Assembly (NCBI RefSeq): GCF_000745185.1
Contig: NZ_JQNJ01000001.1
Coordinates: forward strand, 558,001 to 622,000
Direction: 5' to 3'
Length of the DNA: 64,000 nucleotides
Source: Muricauda sp. MAR_2010_75
GTDB lineage: Bacteria > Bacteroidota > Bacteroidia > Flavobacteriales > Flavobacteriaceae
The notes under the pieces are model-generated. The model saw only the letters and a program-made list of their open reading frames with translations, did not search any database and was not told where the DNA came from. This document shows positions 46,063 to 53,909 of this stretch, piece by piece; the first letter of the stretch is position 1, and each line of letters begins with the position of its first letter. The position numbers and the translations under genes were made by a program.

Positions 46063-46131
46063 TAAAAGTAAAATTATGTACAGGAACTGCTCAGGGAATA
46101 TTATCTTGTTTTAATACTATATTGACCAATA
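46063..46131 (-). promoter_or_regulatory. Candidate regulated promoter of susC2 (motif copy B)
   Basis: TAATACTATATTGACCAATA (46112-46131) matches the site upstream of the hydroxyproline deaminase gene at 18 of 20 positions and has the same orientation to its gene. The -7-like box TACTTTTA (46063-46070) lies 42 bp away, as in the other copies. No good -33 TTG is seen, as may occur at an activator-dependent promoter. The leader would be about 100 nt. Confidence 0.55.
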
Positions 46132-46277
46132 CCGCATTTTTGGCGTTCAAGGCGGGTAAAATGTGTTTTAAACACTTGTTTTTCAGGGTAAATCGCCCCT
46201 TGAAGTCCTACTCAATTAAACTGAAAATGTCCTCTATTATTGATCAAGAAATTTTCCTGGTGTAACTATGCGGAAAG

Positions 46278-46307
46278 AAAAAGGGCCACCCGTTGGAATG
46301 ACCCTTT
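46278..46307 (-). terminator. Intrinsic terminator after the M13 peptidase gene
   Basis: On the minus strand AAAGGGTCATTCC pairs with the complementary arm GGGTGGCCCTTT through about 9-12 bp including G-T pairs, followed by T residues. It lies 90 bp past the M13 stop and before the susC2 promoter site, separating the two operons. Confidence 0.6.
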
Positions 46308-46396
46308 ACAATGTAAGGCAATGTCTGAAAAAATGTATCTATCTCCTTAAGTATTACGAAATGTTATCACCTTACATGTTTAATTAATGTACTATC

Positions 46397-48388
46397 TTAC
46401 CAGATAACGTTAATTTCTTCACGACGCATTTTACTCCCCTTCGGGATATTAAATGCTTTGTGAAATTCTTCGAAATTGGATAGAGCTCCATTGGCTCTAT
46501 AATATCCTGGAGAGTGAGGATCTGTCTTAACTTGGTTCTCTAACGTTTTATCCCTAAACTTAATTCTCCACATTTTGGCATAAGCCAAGAAGAAACGTTG
46601 CTCATCGGTCAACCCATCAACAGTTTTATTTCCTTTTTCCTCCTGATTTATCTTCATGGCCTCAAAAGCAATGGCCATACCTCCCAAATCTCCAATATTT
46701 TCACCCAAGGTGAGTTTCCCATTTAGATGAATGGAATCCAATACAATATATTCGTCATATTGTTCTTCTATTTTTTTGGCTCTGGACTCAAACTTTTCTC
46801 GATCTTTTGGGGTCCACCACGATTTTAAATTTCCATCGGCATCATACAAACTTCCATTATCATCAAACCCATGGGTAATTTCATGACCAATAATAACACC
46901 TGCCGAACCATAATTGGTGGCATCATCGGCATCATAGTCAAAAAATGGAGGGTTTAAAATTCCCGCCGGGAAAACTATTTCATTTCGTGTAGCCGAATAG
47001 TATGCGTTCACCGTAGGGGGCGTCATACCCCAATCATTGGGATCTATGGGCTCGCCCACTCGGTTTAAATCACGCAAATAATCAAATTCTGTTACTCGAA
47101 TTACGTTTCCAAAATAATCATCTGCGGCAATGTTCACAGAGGTATAATCCAACCACTCATCAGGGTACCCCATTTTCACCCCCATTTTGTTCAATTTATG
47201 GTGAGCCTGTTCTTTGGTCTTTTCCGTCATCCATGTGTAGCCATCAATTCTTTTATGAAATGCTTGTTTCAAATTGTCAATCAAGCCAATCATCTTATCC
47301 TTGTTTCGTTTCGGAAAATACTTTTCAACGTACAATTTGCCCAAAGGCTGACCCATATTGGAATTGACGGCATTTTGAGCTGTCCGCCATCTGGGTAATT
47401 GCTCTTCCGTCCCCTGCAATGTGGTTCCATAAAACTCAAAACTGCGATCCCTGACTGACTTGTTGAGCAGGGATGTGGTACCTACAATCACTTTCCATTG
47501 CATATAGGTTTTCCAATCTTCTATGGAGAAATCTTCGAGCATCCTATCAAACATGGATAAGTACTCTGGTTGATTTACAATAGCGTATTCCACATCCTTT
47601 TTCAGACCTAAATCCTTAAAATATTTGGCCCAATCAACGGTAAAAGTAAGCTGGTTCAGTTCTGCGATGGTCTTTTTGTTGTAATTCCTTTCAGAATCCC
47701 TAAGCTGAACAGGAGTCCTATGAATACGAGCCATAACAGTTTCCATTTCAAAAACCTTTTCAGCTGCTTCCCGTTCTTTGAACTGTTGAAGTCCAACTAT
47801 TGTAAAAAGATCTGTAATCAAGTCCTGATATTTATCCCTAAACTCTTGGTATTGAGGGTTGTCCTCCAAATAGTAGGCCCTATTTCCCAAACTCAATCCA
47901 GATTGATTTAGGTGCAAGGCATAAACCGTACTGTTTTTGGCATCAACACTTTCATAAACGCTAATGGGGGCTGGAATACCTTTGGCATACAACTTGGCGG
48001 TCAGGGACAGGTAATCTTCCACAGACTTGATCCGGTCCACTTCCTCCAAAATGGGTTTCAGAGGGCTCAAACCCTTTTCCTCCAGCATAACTGTATCCAA
48101 ACAACTGATATAGAAATCGGCCACCAATTGTTCTGTTGAGCCTTTCGGATAGGATTTCCCGGAGTCCCCAAGCTCTTGAAAGATTCCCTTGATTCGGTCC
48201 TGATTCTCAAAATACACCTCATGGAAACTCCCCCACGAACCATAGGCTGCAGGTATTTCCACACTATCCAACCATTTTTGGTTTACATACATATAAAAAT
48301 CATCATGGAGCAATTGTTTATCCTGCGCCTGCGCCTTCACCATGATCATACTTGCCATGGCAAGAATCAACATAATCTTATTTTTCAT
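46397..48388 (-). CDS. M13-family (neprilysin/PepO-like) zinc metallopeptidase
   Basis: Signal peptide ending MVKAQAQ. Zinc motif HEITH at about 502-506 (GVIIGHEITHGFDDNG) with the third ligand in ENIGDLGG, and NAYYSATRNEIVFPAGIL for substrate backbone binding. The C-terminus ends in a hydrophobic VIW as in M13 enzymes. At 663 residues it is full length. M13 endopeptidases cut short peptides, usually before hydrophobic residues, in the periplasm. It is the last gene after the DUF5916 and DUF4440 genes, spaced 39 bp from the latter. Whether it works with the susCD2 locus is unknown; a terminator separates them. Confidence 0.95.
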   Translation of the reverse strand: MKNKIMLILAMASMIMVKAQAQDKQLLHDDFYMYVNQKWLDSVEIPAAYGSWGSFHEVYFENQDRIKGIFQELGDSGKSYPKGSTEQLVADFYISCLDTVMLEEKGLSPLKPILEEVDRIKSVEDYLSLTAKLYAKGIPAPISVYESVDAKNSTVYALHLNQSGLSLGNRAYYLEDNPQYQEFRDKYQDLITDLFTIVGLQQFKEREAAEKVFEMETVMARIHRTPVQLRDSERNYNKKTIAELNQLTFTVDWAKYFKDLGLKKDVEYAIVNQPEYLSMFDRMLEDFSIEDWKTYMQWKVIVGTTSLLNKSVRDRSFEFYGTTLQGTEEQLPRWRTAQNAVNSNMGQPLGKLYVEKYFPKRNKDKMIGLIDNLKQAFHKRIDGYTWMTEKTKEQAHHKLNKMGVKMGYPDEWLDYTSVNIAADDYFGNVIRVTEFDYLRDLNRVGEPIDPNDWGMTPPTVNAYYSATRNEIVFPAGILNPPFFDYDADDATNYGSAGVIIGHEITHGFDDNGSLYDADGNLKSWWTPKDREKFESRAKKIEEQYDEYIVLDSIHLNGKLTLGENIGDLGGMAIAFEAMKINQEEKGNKTVDGLTDEQRFFLAYAKMWRIKFRDKTLENQVKTDPHSPGYYRANGALSNFEEFHKAFNIPKGSKMRREEINVIW

Positions 48389-48427
48389 ATCTGTTGTTTT
48401 AGTTATCCATTGTGTTCTTTATTCCAG

Positions 48428-48877
48428 TCAATCCCAGACAAATTTCCAAGAGCCGTCCTCCTGACGCTTCCACACCGTATGGAACACTCCTCTGGCCTCT
48501 GCCGGATTGCCTTCTTGATCCTCATAATTAAATGTGTAATAGCCATAGGTATATCCCATGTCTCCGGACTTGGCCACATCCACAAACTCGGGTGACCATG
48601 CCAGCCCTTTTGAATTCTGGCCTTTCATATATTCAGCAATGGCTGCTTTGCTCTCAATGAGCTCATTGCCCCGCATCAACACGGCATCGTCAGCGGCAAA
48701 GGCCAAAAACGCCTTGTTCATGCCTTCTTCCTTGGCCATTTGGGCAAAGGTCGCTTCGGTATCGGAAATTTCCTTTTTCCAAGCTTCCATCATTTCATGG
48801 GATGGTCTTTTCTCTCTCATGCCACATGAGGTGAACAGCATCGTTGTGACCATTATACCTATTATTTTGTTCTTCAT
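48428..48877 (-). CDS. DUF4440/SnoaL-like lipoprotein
   Basis: Small 149-residue lipoprotein (LFTSC lipobox) with a cystatin-like NTF2/SnoaL fold: FLAFAADDAVLMRGNELIE early and GVFHTVWKRQEDGSWKFVWD at the end. Such proteins bind small ligands or are pseudo-enzymes; no catalytic residue can be assigned. Located between the DUF5916 and M13 genes, 66 bp and 39 bp away, in one direction. Confidence 0.85.
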   Translation of the reverse strand: MKNKIIGIMVTTMLFTSCGMREKRPSHEMMEAWKKEISDTEATFAQMAKEEGMNKAFLAFAADDAVLMRGNELIESKAAIAEYMKGQNSKGLAWSPEFVDVAKSGDMGYTYGYYTFNYEDQEGNPAEARGVFHTVWKRQEDGSWKFVWD

Positions 48878-48943
48878 TTTTGACTGGTTTTAAAATTGTC
48901 TTGCTGATTTTATAATGTTTGTTATCATTATTTTCATTTCTGT

Positions 48944-51568
48944 TTAAAGCACTAATCGGTAGGTCAGCTTCATCAGAAAAATATTCTCCGGCTTCTGCCC
49001 AAAAATGCCCGATTCCAATCCACGGGTCAAACCCAGTGTGGGGTCCATAAAATTTGATATCCCCTGCGACCAAACCAAAAACAGTTCGGAGCCCGGGACG
49101 TACTCCCAACGCAATACCAAATTGGAACGGAACTCCACCAGTGAAAAATCTGGATTGTCAAAACTGTAATCCACTTTTCCATCCAAATCCTCATCCACCT
49201 GGTACAACTCAGAATCTTGCTCCATGGTAATTTGGTTTTCATCAAACAATTGATAGCGATCAAACAAATTGTCCGCCGTGGGATTGGTAATGTAATTGAA
49301 ATTAGTGTATCGCCCCCTAGCAATAAAGGGCTGTCCATAATACTGAATGGTGAGGTTGGGGTTGACCGTATAATTGATTCGAAAAGCAGCACTCAAACTC
49401 TTGTTGTCTATTTCTGAAGTGATGTATCTGGGTTCTCCATTAAAATCAGTTTCGGTGACATATTGTGTTTTGTGTGGGTATCTGGCAAACTGCGGACTCA
49501 AGGACACCGTTAGCGCATTGGAAGGTTGATACGTGATTCCCCCCGTAAACTCCATAATAGTAAAATGGGCCTGTTTTCCTTCGGAATATAAAAGGTCCGC
49601 ACTAAAACGCAGTTTTTTTCTTCGGTCCGTATTGGCAATAAACCACGCAAAGTTTTCTCTGGACAATCTAAATCGTGGCCCACCTTGCAACCAAGCATTC
49701 CGATAATTGGCCGGGATATGCCCCCCACCAATATCAAAACTCCAATTGTTCAAAAAAGTGGCATCGGCACCAAATTGGTATTGGGTTCTATTCCTGTTTC
49801 CATCAAAATCGAAGCTGTTGAAATACGAAAAGGTACCCCCCGCCCTTCTAAAATGGCCTGTTTGTCGTGTGGACCGATACTCGATGGTATTGTACTGCCG
49901 AAATTCATCCGTCTGTCGCAAAAAGCCAATATCATTGATTTCCAGTTCTGGAGACTTCCAAAAAGCACCAATGGTATATCGCAAATTACCTCCGCCCACT
50001 TTTCCATATTCCAATTTGCCACCGGTCCCGGCCAGAGATGTTCTGGTGGAATCAACAGAAACATGACCTGCATCTGGTCGCTGGAATAAATGTGTTAAGG
50101 TGTTCTGGGTGGCCGCAATGGCCTCCGGACTCCCTTTAACTTGACTTAAAACGGAATACCCGGTCAGGTAATAATTTCTATTGCTCCACTGGTGTTTAAA
50201 GTCCAGCCCTCCCGAATAGGCGTCGGTATGCAAAAAGTTCAGGGCCTCTGGCATGTCAAACCGATTTACAGCCGTTACCACCCCACCGATATAAGAGTTA
50301 TTTTGATTGAAATCCTTTTGCAATCTACCCACAAAATAATTGGTGAGTGGCTCTACCAATTCCTTATTTCGGGTTCCGTTGACATCAATCTCGGCAAACT
50401 CTTTGGCGGTAAGACTTTCCATAACCCCTATGGACCATCCATTTTTAGTTTTACCCGAAAATTTGGCCGCTCCCAGAATGGTCGTCTTACTGGGTTGATC
50501 TACGTATGCATTTCCCGAAGTATTGGGATATCCCTGTGGGTTTCTACCAATCCGTCTAGAATAAAACAGATTGTCCGAAGCATGCGAAAATTGAAAGTCA
50601 AAAATATTCTTGTTCTCCACAAAAAAGGGTCGTTGCTCCCGAAAAAATATCTGGAAACCATCCAACGCAATAGCGGATGGGTCCGCCTCTACCTGCCCGA
50701 AATCGGGATTTACGGTTAAATCCAAGGTAAGATCGTTCGTAATTCCAACCTTGGCATCCACCCCTCCATTCAGTGTAAAATCGCTGCCATCCCTAAAGGG
50801 ATTCCCCTCTTCTTGCTCATAGGTTTTTAGTTGGGTAACGGTAAAAGGTTGTACTTCCAATTGTTTTTGAGGGGTAAGGTTTTTTAGGCCGTGAAGTTCT
50901 CCAAACTCACTTACCCAACCTGGGGCATCTTGGGGAATCCTTTGCCATAGGGAACGCTCCTCATTTCTAAAAAATCGTCGGTGTACTTGAAGCCCCCAAA
51001 CTTGCTCCGCATCGCCATTGAACCGCAACTGACTTAAAGGAATTTTTATTTCAGCCGACCAACCTTCATCATCAATCTGGGTTTTGGTCATCCAAATAGG
51101 GCTCCAGCTGGCATCCCAACTGTCTCCATTATTGGAAATAAACTCATCGCCCCGAACCCCTGCTACGGTAGCCGTAAACGAAAATGCGGTACGAAGATCA
51201 TGATAGCTGTCTATGTTCACCTCCACCCAATCCCCATCAAATGTATCACGTCTGCCCATACGTTTTACAATGCTGTCCGGTGCTGAATCAAACGCGCGTA
51301 TGGCAAAATACAGGTACTTGGCGTCATAAACTACCTTGAATTTGGTCTGGAAGCTGGGTTCAGTACTTTCATCAGGGCTGTATTCGATAAAATCTCCACT
51401 CCACTCCACCAGTTGCCACACGGATTCATCAATGTTACCATCTATTTCAGGAGGTTTTTCATGAGCAATGGAAGTAGTCATGTATTTCTTTTTTTCAATG
51501 ATTTGGGCTTCCAAATCATATATTGGTGCCAGCATGATCACTACTGGCAACAAAAAAATATTTCTCAT
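48944..51568 (-). CDS. DUF5916 outer-membrane protein with CBM9-like N-domain
   Basis: Start set at ATG 51568 (MRNIFLLPVVIMLAPIYDLEAQ, a proper signal peptide); the in-frame ATG at 51607 would add 13 polar residues before it. Residues about 40-210 are a CBM9-like sandwich (PPEIDGNIDESVWQLVEWSG, YDAKYLYFAIRAFDS). The remainder matches DUF5916, with repeated aromatic beta-strands (FFREQRPFFVENKNIFDF, GGVDAKVGITNDLTLDLTVN) and a terminal MKLTYRLVL strand, indicating an outer-membrane beta-barrel. Function of the family is not established. Divergent from the LytTR regulator gene. Confidence 0.88.
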   Translation of the reverse strand: MRNIFLLPVVIMLAPIYDLEAQIIEKKKYMTTSIAHEKPPEIDGNIDESVWQLVEWSGDFIEYSPDESTEPSFQTKFKVVYDAKYLYFAIRAFDSAPDSIVKRMGRRDTFDGDWVEVNIDSYHDLRTAFSFTATVAGVRGDEFISNNGDSWDASWSPIWMTKTQIDDEGWSAEIKIPLSQLRFNGDAEQVWGLQVHRRFFRNEERSLWQRIPQDAPGWVSEFGELHGLKNLTPQKQLEVQPFTVTQLKTYEQEEGNPFRDGSDFTLNGGVDAKVGITNDLTLDLTVNPDFGQVEADPSAIALDGFQIFFREQRPFFVENKNIFDFQFSHASDNLFYSRRIGRNPQGYPNTSGNAYVDQPSKTTILGAAKFSGKTKNGWSIGVMESLTAKEFAEIDVNGTRNKELVEPLTNYFVGRLQKDFNQNNSYIGGVVTAVNRFDMPEALNFLHTDAYSGGLDFKHQWSNRNYYLTGYSVLSQVKGSPEAIAATQNTLTHLFQRPDAGHVSVDSTRTSLAGTGGKLEYGKVGGGNLRYTIGAFWKSPELEINDIGFLRQTDEFRQYNTIEYRSTRQTGHFRRAGGTFSYFNSFDFDGNRNRTQYQFGADATFLNNWSFDIGGGHIPANYRNAWLQGGPRFRLSRENFAWFIANTDRRKKLRFSADLLYSEGKQAHFTIMEFTGGITYQPSNALTVSLSPQFARYPHKTQYVTETDFNGEPRYITSEIDNKSLSAAFRINYTVNPNLTIQYYGQPFIARGRYTNFNYITNPTADNLFDRYQLFDENQITMEQDSELYQVDEDLDGKVDYSFDNPDFSLVEFRSNLVLRWEYVPGSELFLVWSQGISNFMDPTLGLTRGLESGIFGQKPENIFLMKLTYRLVL

Positions 51569-51707
51569 CCAAGTGTGGTTGACATCAACACCACTAAGGT
51601 TTCCCAAAACCCATTTTTGGATAACAGGAAACCTACTGGGCAGCTTGAGCCACCTTTATGGTGATTGATTGCGTTTTTTGATTGATAAAAAACCTTGCGT
51701 TTTCAGG

Positions 51708-51729
51708 CTAAATTTAGGCGATGCCTAAA
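51708..51729. promoter_or_regulatory. Nested palindromes between the DUF5916 and lytTR genes
   Basis: The perfect palindrome CTAAATTTAG (51708-51717) overlaps TTTAGGC-GAT-GCCTAAA (51713-51729), a perfect 7-3-7 inverted repeat. They lie in the 308-bp gene-free interval 51569-51876 between divergent genes, which otherwise shows only AT-rich sequence with repeated TTGATTGAT-like tracts. A protein-binding role is inferred. Confidence 0.4.
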
Positions 51730-51876
51730 GTGGGTTGCCAAGAATGAATTGAATAACCTTGATTTTGATGTGAATGTCCAAGTATCTGATTTGAAACCCC
51801 TTCATCCTGAAATATAAGACTGGACCCTCATCCGAAAAAAAGCCAATTGTTTTATATTTTCGATTAAATTGCGACG

Positions 51877-52638
51877 ATGGCTCACAGGGTAATTATTGTT
51901 GATGACGAATTGCTGGCACGCAAGCGTATTGCCGAATTACTTCGTATGCGCCCAGAATTTCGAATTGAAGCGGAATGTGCCAATGGCGAAGAGGCTGTAG
52001 TGCAAATCAACCGTCTTGCTCCCGATGTTCTTTTCTTGGATGTGGAGCTTAAAGACCTTACGGGTTTTGATGTGCTCCAACAACTTACACTCCAAAAAAT
52101 ACCCTTGATCGTTTTCATCACAGCTTACGATAATTATGCCATCCAGGCTTTCAATAATTATGCGCTTGACTTTCTGTTGAAACCCTTCAAAAACCAGCGC
52201 TTTTTTGAAACCTTGGACCGTATTGAGGAGCGGATAAAACTGAATGCAAACGGGACCGATATCAGAAAATTTTTGATGGAAGTTCAAGGAGGTGCCCCAA
52301 GCCCATTGGCATCCCGATTGCCCATTCGTGAAAACAACAGAACGGTTTTTGTGAACAAGGACCGTATTAAGTATATCTGTGCATCTAGCTATTATTCAGA
52401 TATTTATAGTTTGGAAAAGAAATATACCGTTCGGGAATCCTTGAAAAATCTTATGCCCCAGTTGAATGTCCACAAGTTTGTGAGAATCCATAGATCAACC
52501 ATTATCAATATAGATTATATGCAAGAATTGGTGCATTCAGACTACAATGAAATGGATGTGCGCATGCAAGATCAGGAATTGTTCAGAATCAGTAAATCGT
52601 ATAAAAAAGAGTTTCTTCAAAAATTGGGATTGGGCTAA
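51877..52638 (+). CDS. LytTR-family response regulator
   Basis: Receiver domain (1-120) with acidic pocket VDDE, phospho-acceptor Asp in VLFLDVELKD and Lys in FLLKPFKNQ. The C-terminal LytTR DNA-binding domain (about 145-250) carries RIKYICASSYYSDIY and FVRIHRSTIINIDYMQE. It pairs with the sensor kinase encoded next, with the stop and start codons overlapping by one base (TAATG). Such pairs in Bacteroidota control envelope and transport genes. Probable targets are the TonB-receptor gene downstream or the divergent DUF5916 operon. Confidence 0.95.
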   Translation: MAHRVIIVDDELLARKRIAELLRMRPEFRIEAECANGEEAVVQINRLAPDVLFLDVELKDLTGFDVLQQLTLQKIPLIVFITAYDNYAIQAFNNYALDFLLKPFKNQRFFETLDRIEERIKLNANGTDIRKFLMEVQGGAPSPLASRLPIRENNRTVFVNKDRIKYICASSYYSDIYSLEKKYTVRESLKNLMPQLNVHKFVRIHRSTIINIDYMQELVHSDYNEMDVRMQDQELFRISKSYKKEFLQKLGLG

Positions 52639-53723
52639 TGTGGAACATCATAAAAAAATACAGTGAAAAGCGGCTAATCATCTATTTGGTGGTCTTCTAT
52701 ACTTTCGTTGCCCTTATTGAGTTTTTACGTGGTTTCTACTTTTTGTACAGTGGCCCACAACGGGTTACGGATGACCTTGTGGGTCTTGCCATGGTAAGCT
52801 TTATCGATTGGGCGGTTGTACTGCTGTACATGTGCTCTGTTTCGTTGCTCACCAAATATCTGTTGCTAAAACGGGTCGCTTGGGTCAAGATCATTCCCCT
52901 GCATATTGTACTGAGCATCATAATAAGTTATCTGGTGGGGTTTATCTCACCTTTGCTTTTGGACTATTCCATGATCAATGCCGATTTTGCCTTTTTTGAA
53001 AAGGTGACCCATACCTTTTTTTTTAATGTGACAACCAACATTTTGTTGTATAGCTCCATGACATTAATCATCTATGCCTATTTCTATCTGCAACAAATCA
53101 AGGATCAGGAAATCCGCAACAAGGTGTTGGAGAACAGTTTGATCAAGTTCAAATTAAAGACTTTGGAGAGCCAACTGAACCCACACTTTCTTTTCAACAC
53201 TCTGAACAGTATCTCCAGTCTTATTCCCAATAACCCAGATGCCGCTCAGGATATGGTGGCCGACATCAGTTTTTTGCTTCGGAAGTTCTTGAGCATAGAC
53301 AATAAAAATTTCATTACCGTTCGGGAGGAGTTGGAAATTTTGGACTACTACACCAATATTTTAAAACAGCGGTTTCAGGAAGATTTGGTCATTACCAAAC
53401 AAGTAGAGGAATCTTTGCTGCATAAACAGATTCCACGATTACTGATTCAACCTATAATTGAGAACTCCATAAAGCATGGGTTTTCACAGAAAAACAAAAA
53501 ACTGCGCATTCATTTGTCGATTGCCAAAAATGAAGATTCCATAGAACTTTCAGTGGAGAACAACGGTAAAAAATTACCCAAATTCCCCATTTATTCCAAC
53601 AGCGGTATTGGTATTATCAATATTAAGGAACGGCTACAGGCATTGTATCACGGTAAGTCCGACTTCCATTTTGAGAACATGTCCAACGGGGTGAGGACCA
53701 TCATTACCATTCCCAATAACTAA
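52638..53723 (+). CDS. LytS/YehU-type sensor histidine kinase
   Basis: Four hydrophobic helices in residues about 12-150 form a membrane sensor without a large periplasmic domain. A short coiled coil leads to the His_kinase domain with the phospho-acceptor His in LNPHFLFNTLNSIS, the N-box IENSIKHGFSQKN and the G-box GIGIINIKERLQ. It lacks the classical HisKA domain, as usual in this family. Translationally coupled to the LytTR regulator. Signal unknown. Confidence 0.95.
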   Translation: MWNIIKKYSEKRLIIYLVVFYTFVALIEFLRGFYFLYSGPQRVTDDLVGLAMVSFIDWAVVLLYMCSVSLLTKYLLLKRVAWVKIIPLHIVLSIIISYLVGFISPLLLDYSMINADFAFFEKVTHTFFFNVTTNILLYSSMTLIIYAYFYLQQIKDQEIRNKVLENSLIKFKLKTLESQLNPHFLFNTLNSISSLIPNNPDAAQDMVADISFLLRKFLSIDNKNFITVREELEILDYYTNILKQRFQEDLVITKQVEESLLHKQIPRLLIQPIIENSIKHGFSQKNKKLRIHLSIAKNEDSIELSVENNGKKLPKFPIYSNSGIGIINIKERLQALYHGKSDFHFENMSNGVRTIITIPNN

Positions 53724-53864
53724 ACTGTAAAACTTCCAATGCAGTATTCGAGCGGTTCACATCAAATTCATAGCAGACTAAATCAATTCTGGAAAAATTG
53801 CCCTTTTAAAGCTTGATTTTAGCATTGTTTTCAAAACGATGGTTTTGTTTGATGATTTATGCTT

Positions 53865-53887
53865 AAGCCAACTTTTTTAGTTGGCTT
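53865..53887 (+). terminator. Hairpin between sensor kinase and TonB-receptor genes
   Basis: AAGCCAACT pairs with AGTTGGCTT (loop TTTTT) 22 bp before the next ATG. The T-rich part is in the loop and the tail is only moderately T-rich, so termination is likely partial at best; it could instead be a leader hairpin of the receptor gene. Confidence 0.4.
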
Positions 53888-53909
53888 TAGTTCTTATTGA
53901 CACCAGCTT

